64,000 nt of DNA from Desulforapulum sp034007745 (GCA_034007745.1 JAVEQI010000005.1:1-64000), one strand, 5' to 3'; counted from the stretch's first letter, positions 25,030-33,197 are shown. Notes: generated by a model from the sequence alone, not told the origin. A program made the numbers and translations.

Positions 25030-27321
25030 ATGACCAATTCAATTATTGATTCCATCGGCAACACACCCCTGGTTAAAATACGACATATGAATCCCGTTCC
25101 AGGGGTCACTATTTTTGCCAAACTAGAGTATTTAAACCCCGGCGGGTCCATCAAGGACAGGGCGGCCCTGTCCATGATCGAGCAGGGTGAAAAAAGCGGC
25201 GAGCTTTGTCCCGGAAAAACGGTGATCGAGGCTACCAGCGGAAACACAGGGATTGGTCTTGCCATGATCTGTTCGATCAAGGGCTATCCTTTGCTTTTGA
25301 CCATGTCTGAATCGGCAAGTCAGGAAAGAAAGAGCATTCTCAGGGCAAGGGGAGCTGAAATAAGGCTTACCCCGGGTCACCTCGGGTCAGACGGCGCCAT
25401 CGAAGAGGTATACCGCCTTGCCAGGGAAAATCCAGACGTCTATTTCATGACCGACCAGTACAACAACCCTGCCAACTGGCTTGCCCATTATAGAACAACG
25501 GCCCCTGAAATCTGGGAGCAGACCTGCGGAAGGGTCACAAGCGTCGTTGCATCGCTCGGAACCAGCGGAACGCTCATGGGAATCTCCCGGCGGTTAAAGG
25601 AGCTGAATCCCCTGATACGGATCATTGCTGCCGAACCCTACCTCGGCCACGGGATTCAGGGCCTTAAGAACATGAAGGAATCTTATATACCGGATCTTTT
25701 TGACAAAAAAAGACTGGATGAAAAGGTAAACATCGACGATGAAACCGCCTTTGAAACTGCCCGAATGTTGGCAAAAAAAGAGGGGCTCTTTGTTGGTATG
25801 AGCAGCGGGGCCGCCATGGCCGTTGCCCTGGCCGAGGCAGCGAAGATCAAAAAGGGCACGGTTGTGGTGATTTTCCCCGACGGGGGAGAACGCTATCTTT
25901 CAACATCCCTCTTCCAGGTCAAGGACAATATAAACCTGTCACTTTACAACACATTGACCCGCAGCTGTGAGCCGTTTCAACCAAAGGCCCAGGGTAAGGC
26001 ATCCATTTATACCTGTGGACCAACGGTTCATAAGCCCATGGACCCGACCCGATTAAGACGTTTTGTTGCAACGGATCTTCTGGTACGCTACCTTGAATAC
26101 CGGGGACTCAGCGTCAACCATGTGGTAAATATAACCGACCTCGATGATCAGACCATAAAGGGGTCTGAACATGAAAGCTTGACGGTTTCTGAATTTACAC
26201 GCCCCCACATTGAAACATTTAAAGGTGATCTCAACCGCCTGGGGATAAGGCCGGCCCAGGCTTACCCCCTGGTGTCTGAAAATATTCAAGAAATGGTAGC
26301 CGTTGCTGAAGGTCTCGTTGAAAAGGGATTTGCCTATGAAAAGCTCAACTCTGTTTATTTTGATATTTCAAGCCTTGAGGGATATGGCTCTCTTTCAGGA
26401 GTAGACCTTGACAAGATAAGGGTGGGGGCAACCGTTGATCTGGATGATTATGCCAAGGACAACCCAAGGGATTTTACCCTTTTAAAAAGGGTAGGGCTTT
26501 CTGAGCTTAAGAGGGGGGTGTGCGTCAGAACAAAGTGGGGCAATGTAAGACCATCCCTTCATCTTCAGTGTACGGCCCTTTCCATGAAATATCTTGGTGC
26601 GGGTTTTGACATTCACACGGGTTCAAAAGAACTACTGTTTCCCCACCACGAAAACGAAAATGCCATGTCAAGGGCCCTTACCGGACAACCCCTTGCAAGG
26701 ATCTGGATGCACTGCGACAGTATCATTTATGACGGCAGTTTTGAAGAAAAAAGCCTCGGCAATATTGACCTTGCTCTTCTTAAGCGACTTGGCTGGGAAC
26801 CAAGGGTTGTAAGGTTTTTGCTGCTGTCTTGCCACTATCGTAAACCCCTTACCTTTTCAAGCGAGGCTCTGTATGATGCAGGAAGAGGCCTTGACCGGTT
26901 TGATCGCTTTATCCAGGCCCTGTACCGAGTCAGGGGTGACAAACCCTTTGAAGAGCTTTCCCAGCTTCTCCATGAGATTCACCATGGATTTGTCAGCGCC
27001 ATGGACGATGATCTGAAAATTTCAGGAGTGCTTGCAGTGTTATTCAAAGGGGTTAAAACCCTGAACTCTCTCATGGCCGAAAACCGCATCGATCAAGAAG
27101 GTGCGGCAAGGGTTCTGGCCATGTTCAGGGATATAGACCGGGTGCTGAATATATTTGAATTTAAGCCCGGGGACGAAGTCACCTGCGAAGTTCCCAGCGA
27201 GGTTTCCAACCTCATTGAAAAGCGGACGGCTGCCAGGGCGTGCGGGGACTTTGCCCTTGCAGATCGACTCAGAGACGAAATCAAGGCCCTTGGTGGTCAG
27301 ATTAATGACAAAAAAGCATGA
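25030..27321 (+). CDS. Cysteine synthase / cysteinyl-tRNA synthetase-like fusion
   Basis: A 763-residue two-enzyme fusion. Residues 1-300 are an O-acetylserine sulfhydrylase (CysK/CysM): PLP lysine in GGSIKDRAA (Lys42), TSGNTG (69-74), SSGAAMA (258). Residues 303-763 align without gaps in the core to full-length CysRS (461 in E. coli), beginning LYNTLTR. The zinc ligands survive (Cys329 in YTCGPTV, Cys514, FPHHENE at 537-543), and so do NITDLDD and FDIH. But HIGH is DPTR (338-341) and KMSKS is FEEKS (571-575), and the Trp before the second zinc Cys is Leu. The synthetase half may therefore be inactive in aminoacylation or do another reaction with cysteine. AGAGGAT precedes the ATG. Confidence 0.88.
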   Translation: MTNSIIDSIGNTPLVKIRHMNPVPGVTIFAKLEYLNPGGSIKDRAALSMIEQGEKSGELCPGKTVIEATSGNTGIGLAMICSIKGYPLLLTMSESASQERKSILRARGAEIRLTPGHLGSDGAIEEVYRLARENPDVYFMTDQYNNPANWLAHYRTTAPEIWEQTCGRVTSVVASLGTSGTLMGISRRLKELNPLIRIIAAEPYLGHGIQGLKNMKESYIPDLFDKKRLDEKVNIDDETAFETARMLAKKEGLFVGMSSGAAMAVALAEAAKIKKGTVVVIFPDGGERYLSTSLFQVKDNINLSLYNTLTRSCEPFQPKAQGKASIYTCGPTVHKPMDPTRLRRFVATDLLVRYLEYRGLSVNHVVNITDLDDQTIKGSEHESLTVSEFTRPHIETFKGDLNRLGIRPAQAYPLVSENIQEMVAVAEGLVEKGFAYEKLNSVYFDISSLEGYGSLSGVDLDKIRVGATVDLDDYAKDNPRDFTLLKRVGLSELKRGVCVRTKWGNVRPSLHLQCTALSMKYLGAGFDIHTGSKELLFPHHENENAMSRALTGQPLARIWMHCDSIIYDGSFEEKSLGNIDLALLKRLGWEPRVVRFLLLSCHYRKPLTFSSEALYDAGRGLDRFDRFIQALYRVRGDKPFEELSQLLHEIHHGFVSAMDDDLKISGVLAVLFKGVKTLNSLMAENRIDQEGAARVLAMFRDIDRVLNIFEFKPGDEVTCEVPSEVSNLIEKRTAARACGDFALADRLRDEIKALGGQINDKKA

Positions 27322-27343
27322 CCTAAATGTGAGACTTAAATAA

Positions 27344-28354
27344 ATGAAACCTCTGTTTTTTCCCTTTACCCATGTTACCCAAGAGGATATGACGGCAATG
27401 CTGACCTGTTTTAAGGGGTTCTGCCATTTAAGCGTCAGCAGGCCAGAAAAAAACATATCCCAGAACCCGGCCGTTGAGGTTTTTCGGCCGTCCGACCAGG
27501 AGGTCGGCTCAGCCCTTGCCATGGTAGAGGATTATCGTCAATGGGCAGAGATCAACCGGGGCAGGGCAGGGCAGCTGAAAACCCGTGTGCCTGACACCCC
27601 CTATTTTACAAGCGACTCCGGAATTTCCACCCTTAAATCTTCCATTGAAAGGGGTGCCGGGTTTGGAGCAGAGCCAAACTCCGAATCTGATAAGTTCCAG
27701 GAGGCTTTTGTAAAAGCCCTTGTTTTTTTAAGGATGGCCCAGGAGTCTGACTGTGAGACCGATCAGATTGATAAGGGGTTTACCTCCATCATCAAACAGG
27801 AGGCCGCTCTTTTTTCAGCCCTGAAGGGCAATGGCCTGCCCCTTGCTGATAGCCCAGCTCTTCCGGGGGACCATTTTGTTCAGGAGATTGACAGGGGTGG
27901 TACAATGACAGAACAGAGGATTTTATCGTGGGGCTGTTTTTTTAAAAAAAGAATGGAGATCTCAAATCATGATGAGCTCTTTCTCCCCGTCAGTACAAGC
28001 CCTGCCGTTCTGGATTATTTTAAATCAACGGCAAAAAAGTCTACAAAGGTCCTTGACATTGGTAATTTTAAAGTGCATGAAGGGTCATGTGACCAGGCAG
28101 ATTCCTGGAAAAGTCGTTTAAACGAGGTCATCGAGGACGCTGTTCTTGGTAAGGCCAGGGATGGAAAACAACTGATAGAGGCAGATGACGGCTGTGCCTT
28201 TTGGGCTGATATTCAGCTCTATCTTTTTTCAGGCAGTGGGTTGGATGATATATTCTGCCCTTCGGTACAAAAGGGTAGAAATAACAGACTGATCCAGGGC
28301 AAAGGAGGAGAAATTCCCATTTGCTTTGTTCATGTGAAGAATAAAAATGCTTGA
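27344..28354 (+). CDS. Hypothetical protein, 336 residues, downstream of the cysteine synthase fusion
   Basis: Unrecognised. It is a soluble-looking protein with no signal peptide, membrane helix or nucleotide-binding motif. It starts 22 nt after the cysK/cysS-like fusion, so is probably cotranscribed, but the start has only a weak GTGAGA site; an in-frame ATG follows at 27389. Residues 1-65 (FFPFTHVT ... VEVFRP) and the pattern SALAMVEDYRQWAEINRG look structured, and an acidic Cys-containing segment (AQESDCETD) follows. Homologues in sulfate reducers are plausible, but I assign no function. A role in sulfur or cysteine metabolism is only a guess from position. Confidence 0.6.
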   Translation: MKPLFFPFTHVTQEDMTAMLTCFKGFCHLSVSRPEKNISQNPAVEVFRPSDQEVGSALAMVEDYRQWAEINRGRAGQLKTRVPDTPYFTSDSGISTLKSSIERGAGFGAEPNSESDKFQEAFVKALVFLRMAQESDCETDQIDKGFTSIIKQEAALFSALKGNGLPLADSPALPGDHFVQEIDRGGTMTEQRILSWGCFFKKRMEISNHDELFLPVSTSPAVLDYFKSTAKKSTKVLDIGNFKVHEGSCDQADSWKSRLNEVIEDAVLGKARDGKQLIEADDGCAFWADIQLYLFSGSGLDDIFCPSVQKGRNNRLIQGKGGEIPICFVHVKNKNA

Positions 28355-28450
28355 TTTGATGGGTTACCTGTTATAATAGGCGCTCTTGTTAGTGTTATTT
28401 ATAATAGACTTTACGTTCAATGTTAATTTTTTTTATGGAGGCTTTAAAAA

Positions 28451-28639
28451 ATGGCTTTTAATCCAATTGTTGATGAGTCAAAGTGTGTTGGTTGTGAAGA
28501 GTGTGTTGATGTATGCCCTGTAGAGGTTTTTGAGATGCAGAACGAGAAGTCCGTGCCTGTTAATGCCGAAGAGTGCATGGGCTGCGAGAGCTGCGTTGAA
28601 GTATGTGAGGAAGGTGCCATCGTTATAGAGGAGGACTAA
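28451..28639 (+). CDS. 2[4Fe-4S] ferredoxin
   Basis: A 62-residue bacterial-type ferredoxin carrying two CX2CX2CX3C clusters: CVGCEECVDVCP and CMGCESCVEVCE. The second cluster lacks the usual Pro after the last Cys. Strongly acidic, as expected for a soluble low-potential electron carrier. A strong GGAGG lies 9 nt before the ATG and a rho-independent terminator follows, so it is likely an abundant monocistronic transcript. It is a candidate donor for Rnf or for reductive enzymes in this organism. Confidence 0.95.
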   Translation: MAFNPIVDESKCVGCEECVDVCPVEVFEMQNEKSVPVNAEECMGCESCVEVCEEGAIVIEED

Positions 28640-28681
28640 TCCTTCTCACACAAGGATTTTTCTGCACAGACAAGTTAGACT

Positions 28682-28724
28682 AAAGCCCTTGAAGAAGCCC
28701 GTAACGGCCTTCTCCAGGGGCTTT
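28682..28724 (+). terminator. Rho-independent terminator after the ferredoxin gene
   Basis: AAAGCCC (28682-28688) pairs with GGGCTTT (28718-28724), with further partial pairing (GAAG/CTTC) inside, followed by TTTGTTTGT. It lies 43 nt after the ferredoxin stop. Confidence 0.85.
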
Positions 28725-28739
28725 GTTTGTATGAAAAAG

Positions 28740-28819
28740 TAGTTGCTGGGTACTGGGTAATGGGTACTGGGTTTTGGGTGTTACTACCCAGCAACTAATA
28801 CCCAACACCCAATACCCGC
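28740..28819. repeat. G-tract heptad element (family B) with hairpin and G-quadruplex potential
   Basis: Five GGG tracts start at 28748, 28755, 28762, 28769 and 28776, exactly every 7 nt, giving a canonical G3N4 quadruplex motif on the plus strand. CCC tracts at 28787, 28801, 28808 and 28815 follow. TAGTTGCTGGGTA (28740-28752) and TACCCAGCAACTA (28785-28797) form a perfect 13-bp inverted repeat. It lies just after the ferredoxin terminator in a 484-nt gap that has no gene. Confidence 0.85.
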
Positions 28820-28843
28820 CATTCTTCACCTGTTTTTGTATAA

Positions 28844-28939
28844 TCCACACGTCCTTACGGACACAACGAACGATGAAACACGATAGCCCTTAGCCGTTAA
28901 CTAATCGCTAACAACTAAAAGCTGTTTCTAATAAAAAAA
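28844..28939 (+). repeat. Heptad-repeat element, family A (copy 3, long form)
   Basis: It begins TCCACACGTCCTTACGGACACAACGAA (a GTCC/GGAC hairpin module), then CGATGAAACACGATAGC, then heptads TAGCCCT, TAGCCGT, TAACTAA, TCGCTAA, CAACTAA, AAGCTGT, and ends TTTCTAATAAAAAAA. Nearly identical ends occur at 40114-40196. The remaining stretch 28940-29123 before the TAXI gene holds only its ribosome site and presumably its promoter; no clear -35/-10 was found. Confidence 0.85.
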
Positions 28940-29123
28940 TTCGTTACCCATTTTCAAAAGTAAGAAAATTTCCTACAGAAAAATCAGAAATCTCCCCATT
29001 GTTCCTTGGTGCCATTACTGCTACTTTGTTCAAATGGAGGTGTATCTCCTTAGTTCCCAAACCCAAAATGATCATCAATCTGATCAACAACCGGCTCAGT
29101 TTTACAACAAACAGGAGGATTTT

Positions 29124-30098
29124 ATGGGACGCAAACAGATCGTAGCCAGTCTTGCCGTTGTTTTATTCCTAGGTGCATCCATGCTTTTTACCCAGTCTGC
29201 CTTTGCAAGGGAGAGGATTGTCTTTGGCGGTGGGCCTGCCGGAGGTACCTTTCAGGTGGTTGCAAATGCAATTCAGGTGTACAAACCCCTTAAAGATGTG
29301 AAGGAATTCAGGATTCAGGCCCAGTCATCTGGAGGTTCAATTGAGAATCTTAGAAAGACTAACGCCAACCGCCAGCAGATGAGCGTTGTTTACTCGGGCG
29401 AATTATGGCAAGGCCGTAATGGAAAATTGAAGAACGATTCCATTAAATATGAGAATGTTCTTGCCGTGTCCTATCTGTATGGAGCACCTGCCCAGCTTGT
29501 TGTGAAAAAGGGATCAGGTATTAAAAGTGTAAAAGACCTTGTGGGGAAAAAAGTCGGCGTTGGTAATGCAGGGTCAGGTGCCTTTGCAAGTTGTGATCTT
29601 TTTTTCAACCATATGAAGGTGTGGGATAAAATCGAACGTAATGCCATGGGTTATGATGATGCGTCCCAGGCATTTGGCAACAATCAGCTGGATGCCTTTT
29701 GGTTGCTTGTAGGCTATCCAACCGGTGCCGTGATCATGGCTGCCCAGACCAACGATATCGAACTTATCAACCTTGACCAGGATGCCATTGACAGCGGATT
29801 CTACACTGAATACCCTTACTTTAAAAAATTTCTCATTCCCGCCAATACCTATAAGGGTGTCACCGTTGACACACCTACATTCCAGGATTCGACCCTCTGG
29901 GTTGCAAGTTCAGAGGTTCCTGCGGACACGGTCTATAAGATACTCTCCATTATTTACTCTGACGATGGCCTCAAACACATGGTTGGCCAGAAAAAGACCT
30001 TTGCTGAGATGAGTATTGCAGCGGGCGTCAATGGAATCGTTACCCCCCTTCATCCAGGTGCCGAGCGCTTCTGGAAGGAAAAGGGCATATTAAAATAA
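29124..30098 (+). CDS. TAXI-family TRAP transporter solute-binding protein
   Basis: A 324-residue periplasmic binding protein of the TAXI type. A signal peptide (SLAVVLFLGASMLFTQSAFA) is followed by the family N-terminus IVFGGGPAGGTFQVVANAIQ and a later VGNAGSGAFAS. It binds an organic anion (substrate unknown; relatives take up glutamate or dicarboxylates) and delivers it to the fused permease downstream. AGGAGG lies 6 nt before the ATG at 29124; an upstream in-frame ATG gives a polar extension that would spoil the signal peptide. A GC-rich stem-loop follows the stop. Confidence 0.93.
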   Translation: MGRKQIVASLAVVLFLGASMLFTQSAFARERIVFGGGPAGGTFQVVANAIQVYKPLKDVKEFRIQAQSSGGSIENLRKTNANRQQMSVVYSGELWQGRNGKLKNDSIKYENVLAVSYLYGAPAQLVVKKGSGIKSVKDLVGKKVGVGNAGSGAFASCDLFFNHMKVWDKIERNAMGYDDASQAFGNNQLDAFWLLVGYPTGAVIMAAQTNDIELINLDQDAIDSGFYTEYPYFKKFLIPANTYKGVTVDTPTFQDSTLWVASSEVPADTVYKILSIIYSDDGLKHMVGQKKTFAEMSIAAGVNGIVTPLHPGAERFWKEKGILK

Positions 30099-30108
30099 GA
30101 TCTTGCCT

Positions 30109-30133
30109 GGGGACGGTATCCATATCCGTCCCC
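30109..30133 (+). promoter_or_regulatory. Intercistronic stem-loop between TAXI binding protein and permease
   Basis: GGGGACGG (30109-30116) and CCGTCCCC (30126-30133) form an 8-bp GC stem with a 9-nt loop, 11 nt after the binding-protein stop and 51 nt before the permease start. No U-tract follows. It could protect the upstream mRNA or reduce permease expression. Confidence 0.6.
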
Positions 30134-30183
30134 AACCTTGTTAATTCTGCTAATCATTTCAATTCAAAATAGGCAGGCCAATT

Positions 30184-31914
30184 GTGTATGAAAAACTAAA
30201 CAGGTATGAACAGATACTTTTTGACGCATGTTCGGTTATTCTTGTCCTTTTTTACGCCTATGCAGCCGTGATCAAGCCCATGGCAACCCAGTATCACAGG
30301 GGTGTCTACGTAATCATCACCTATCTTCTCATCTTTTTGATCTACCGTTCAAAATCCAAGATCATGCGTATTGTAGATTATTGTCTCATGGTCCTCTCAG
30401 TTGGTTCCATAGGTTACTGGATCTTCAACTTTGAGACGATCAACTACCGCACAGGGGCTGAAACAGAGCTTGACATGGTGATTGCCATTGTCGGGGTTCT
30501 CATCGGCATCGAGCTTGCGAGAAGGGTGGTGGGCACCGTATTTGTCTTTATCGGGGTGGTGATGCTTGTCTATGGCATTTATGGTTATAATGCGCCGGAT
30601 CTTATCTCCCATGCTGGAGCTCCTTTTACCGAGCTTTGTGTCAGCATCTTTTACAAGAGTGACGGTGTGTTCGGCGTCATGGCAAGCGTCCTTTCCACTT
30701 ATGTGATTCTTTTTGTTCTGTTTGGTGCCTTTCTTGAAAAATCAGGTGCTCAAAAGTTTTTCATTGACTGGCCCCTTGCTGCCGTAGGCCATAAAATTGG
30801 AGGGCCTGCCAAGGTATCGGTCATTGCATCTGGCCTCATGGGATCTATTTCAGGCAGCGCCATTGCAAATACTGTATCAACGGGCATGTTCACCATTCCC
30901 ATGATGAAAAAGGCCGGGTTCAGGCCCCATGTGGCAGGTGCCATTGAGCCTGCCGCTTCCATCGGCGGGATGTTCATGCCGCCAATCATGGGGGCTGGCG
31001 GTTTTATCATGGCGGAACTCACAGGTCTTCCCTATTCACGGATCATGCTGGTGTCCATCTTTCCCGCCTTAATGTATTTTTTTTCGGTGTTTGTCATTGT
31101 TCATTATGAGGCAAAGATGCACAACATCGTGGGGGAAAAATCCAAACACTCAGCAATGGAGATCCTGAAAAGAGAGTGGTTTTACACCCTCCCCCTGGTT
31201 GTTATAACCATCTTTATGCTGACAGGTTATTCTCCAGCCTACTCGGCAGTTCTGGGTATTACAACCTGTATTGTGATCTCCTATTTCAGGCGGGAAACCC
31301 GTATAGATCTCCCACGTTTTATCCAGGCTTCAAGGGAGGGGACAATCAACAGCCTGAAGATCGGTGCCACCGTAGGTATCATCGGCATCATTATCGGGGT
31401 GCTTACCTTTTCAGGGTTAGTGCTCACCTTTGCAGACATCATGATCGAGCTTGCAGGTGGTTCATTGCTCCTGACTCTTTTTCTCATCGCTTTTGCATCC
31501 CTGATCCTTGGCATGGGGGTCCCGGTCACTGCCGCCTACCTGATAACCGCTGTTGTTGCAGTTCCGGCCCTTACCCATCTCGGTGTGAACGAGCTTGCAG
31601 CCCATATGATCGTCTACTGGCTATCCCAGGATTCAAACATAACGCCGCCAGTCTGTATTGCAGCTTTTGCAGGCGCTACCATTGCAAAGGCAAACATGTG
31701 GAAAACCGCCTTTACGGCATTTAAATTTGCCAAATTCCTTTACATTGGCCCCTTGATCTTTGCCTATGTACCGGGCTTTTCCCTGGATGGCTCTTACATG
31801 GACATTGTCAAGACGTACATATATGTGTTTTTTGGAACATGGCTCTATGGGTGGGCGATGAGCGGTATCTGGATAGGGTCAATCAAAAGAGCTTTTACCC
31901 GAGCGGTCAACTAA
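30184..31914 (+). CDS. TRAP transporter fused permease (DctQM-like, TAXI type)
   Basis: A 576-residue polytopic protein combining the small (Q) and large (M) membrane subunits. The N-terminal part has four membrane segments, the remainder about twelve. The large-subunit repeat motifs are visible (GAFLEKSGAQKFFID, GSISGSAIANTVSTG, GAGGFIMAELTGLPY, GMGVPVTAAYLI). The start is GTG with AGGCAGG about 8 nt upstream. Uptake would be driven by a sodium gradient, which the Rnf complex in this window could supply (inference). It pairs with the TAXI protein directly upstream. Confidence 0.93.
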   Translation: MYEKLNRYEQILFDACSVILVLFYAYAAVIKPMATQYHRGVYVIITYLLIFLIYRSKSKIMRIVDYCLMVLSVGSIGYWIFNFETINYRTGAETELDMVIAIVGVLIGIELARRVVGTVFVFIGVVMLVYGIYGYNAPDLISHAGAPFTELCVSIFYKSDGVFGVMASVLSTYVILFVLFGAFLEKSGAQKFFIDWPLAAVGHKIGGPAKVSVIASGLMGSISGSAIANTVSTGMFTIPMMKKAGFRPHVAGAIEPAASIGGMFMPPIMGAGGFIMAELTGLPYSRIMLVSIFPALMYFFSVFVIVHYEAKMHNIVGEKSKHSAMEILKREWFYTLPLVVITIFMLTGYSPAYSAVLGITTCIVISYFRRETRIDLPRFIQASREGTINSLKIGATVGIIGIIIGVLTFSGLVLTFADIMIELAGGSLLLTLFLIAFASLILGMGVPVTAAYLITAVVAVPALTHLGVNELAAHMIVYWLSQDSNITPPVCIAAFAGATIAKANMWKTAFTAFKFAKFLYIGPLIFAYVPGFSLDGSYMDIVKTYIYVFFGTWLYGWAMSGIWIGSIKRAFTRAVN

Positions 31915-31960
31915 TTTTAGGTTTATTTTAGATTAATCGGCAGGAGATAAACAGAACGCC

Positions 31961-32497
31961 ATGATATTACCCGAAGTTAAAATAGAAAACATCCTTTATG
32001 CAACGGACCTGTCGGACAGTGCGCGCCATGCCTTTGCCTATGCCGTCAGCCTTGCCGAGCACTATGGGGCAAAGATAACCATTCTCCATGTCATCCCGGA
32101 ACTCCATGATTCCCTTGAAAAAAACCTACTCGGCTATGTATCCAAGGATGTCTGGGATGAAATTAAGGTTAGAAATCTCCAGGAGACCCGGCATTCACTT
32201 ATCGGTAAAAAACGGGACAACGTGATGATTCACGAGGTGCTGGCACGTTTTTCCGACGAGGTGAAGCGTGAATCAACGGCTGAAAAAGTATTTGCCGATG
32301 AGATAGTCATTGACCGGGGAAACCCTGTAAGGCAGATTCTAAAACAGTCTGAAGAAAGGGATTGCGATATCATTGTCATGGGCACTCACGGCCAGAGCAC
32401 CCTTGCCGATGTAGTGGTGGGAAGTATTACCAGACGGGTATTAAGAAGGTCTAAAAAACCGGTGCTGGTTGTGAGGTTGCCGGAAAATAAAAGATAA
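31961..32497 (+). CDS. Universal stress protein (UspA family)
   Basis: A 178-residue single-domain Usp. The ATP-binding signature G-2x-G-9x-G(S/T) is present in MGTHGQSTLADVVVGSITRRVL, and the N-terminal strand ILYATDLSDSARHAF is typical. It is longer than average because of an insertion around residues 65-95. It lies 46 nt after the TRAP permease and is probably cotranscribed; TRAP-Usp pairing is a known association (for example TeaD with TeaABC), where the Usp tunes transport. AGGAG lies 13-14 nt before the ATG. Confidence 0.9.
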   Translation: MILPEVKIENILYATDLSDSARHAFAYAVSLAEHYGAKITILHVIPELHDSLEKNLLGYVSKDVWDEIKVRNLQETRHSLIGKKRDNVMIHEVLARFSDEVKRESTAEKVFADEIVIDRGNPVRQILKQSEERDCDIIVMGTHGQSTLADVVVGSITRRVLRRSKKPVLVVRLPENKR

Positions 32498-32504
32498 TTA
32501 AACT

Positions 32505-33197
32505 TTAAAAACCCCCAAATATCCACGCATCCCTGAGCGATTCTCGTTTTAGGGATGCGTGGACTATTGCAAGAAAATCCCTTCGAGAAATTTCAACGCC
32601 GCCCATGGAGACGAGATGCTCGCTCCTGACCTGGCAGTCAATAAGGTTAAATTTTTTTTCCACAAGCGAACGGTCCAGAGCAGCCAGGGCAACCTTTGAA
32701 CTGTCATCCATGGTTGAAAACATGGATTCCCCAAAGAAACAGCCGCCCAGGGCTATACCATAGAGCCCCCCCACAAGTGTTCCATCCTTCCACGTTTCAA
32801 CGGAGTGACCATATCCTCTCCTGTGTAAATCACAATAGGCATCAATCATCTCCGGCACAAGCCAGGTGCCACCATGACCTGGGCGGTTGCGTAGATCAGC
32901 ACAGGCGTTTATAACCCGGTTAAACGCCTGATCCATGGTGACGGTATAGACCTTTCTTCTGATCTTTTTTTGAAGGCTCCTGGAGACCCTTACCTTGCCT
33001 GGAAAGATCACAAGCCTTGGGTCGGGGGACCACCAGAGAGGCGGGTCATCCTCGGAGAACCAGGGAAAAATTCCGTTCTGGTAGGCGGCAAGGAGCCTCT
33101 CAGGGGTGAGGTCTCCTCCAACACAGAGGAGACCGTCATGCCTTGCAAGTGCAGGATTTGGAAATACAGGTCTGTCAGAGAGTCTGAAAACCGGCAT
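32505..33197 (-). CDS. aat: Leucyl/phenylalanyl-tRNA-protein transferase
   Basis: A 230-residue N-end-rule aminoacyltransferase that adds Leu or Phe to proteins with N-terminal Arg or Lys, marking them for ClpAPS. The family signature is seen in GLLCVGGDLTPERLLAAYQNGIFPWF and WWSPDPRLVIFP, and GYGHSVETWKDGTLVGGLYGIALGGCFFGESMFS. The ATG directly follows the clpA stop codon, giving a functional operon clpS-clpA-aat. Its 3' coding end contains a perfect 12-bp stem-loop. It converges on the usp gene with only 7 nt between. Confidence 0.97.
   Translation of the reverse strand: MPVFRLSDRPVFPNPALARHDGLLCVGGDLTPERLLAAYQNGIFPWFSEDDPPLWWSPDPRLVIFPGKVRVSRSLQKKIRRKVYTVTMDQAFNRVINACADLRNRPGHGGTWLVPEMIDAYCDLHRRGYGHSVETWKDGTLVGGLYGIALGGCFFGESMFSTMDDSSKVALAALDRSLVEKKFNLIDCQVRSEHLVSMGGVEISRRDFLAIVHASLKRESLRDAWIFGGF
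32523..32562. terminator. Perfect 12-bp stem-loop in the aat 3' coding end
   Basis: CCACGCATCCCT (32523-32534) and AGGGATGCGTGG (32551-32562) pair perfectly with a 16-nt loop. Read on the minus strand, the stem is followed 12 nt later by GGTTTTT. On the plus strand it lies 26 nt after the usp stop. It may terminate one or both converging transcripts while still encoding the last aat residues. Confidence 0.55.

Noticed and set aside
28740..28939. Possible CRISPR array or tandem satellite
   Set aside because: The repeat unit is 7 nt and degenerate, with no 20-50 nt repeat-spacer alternation and no cas genes.
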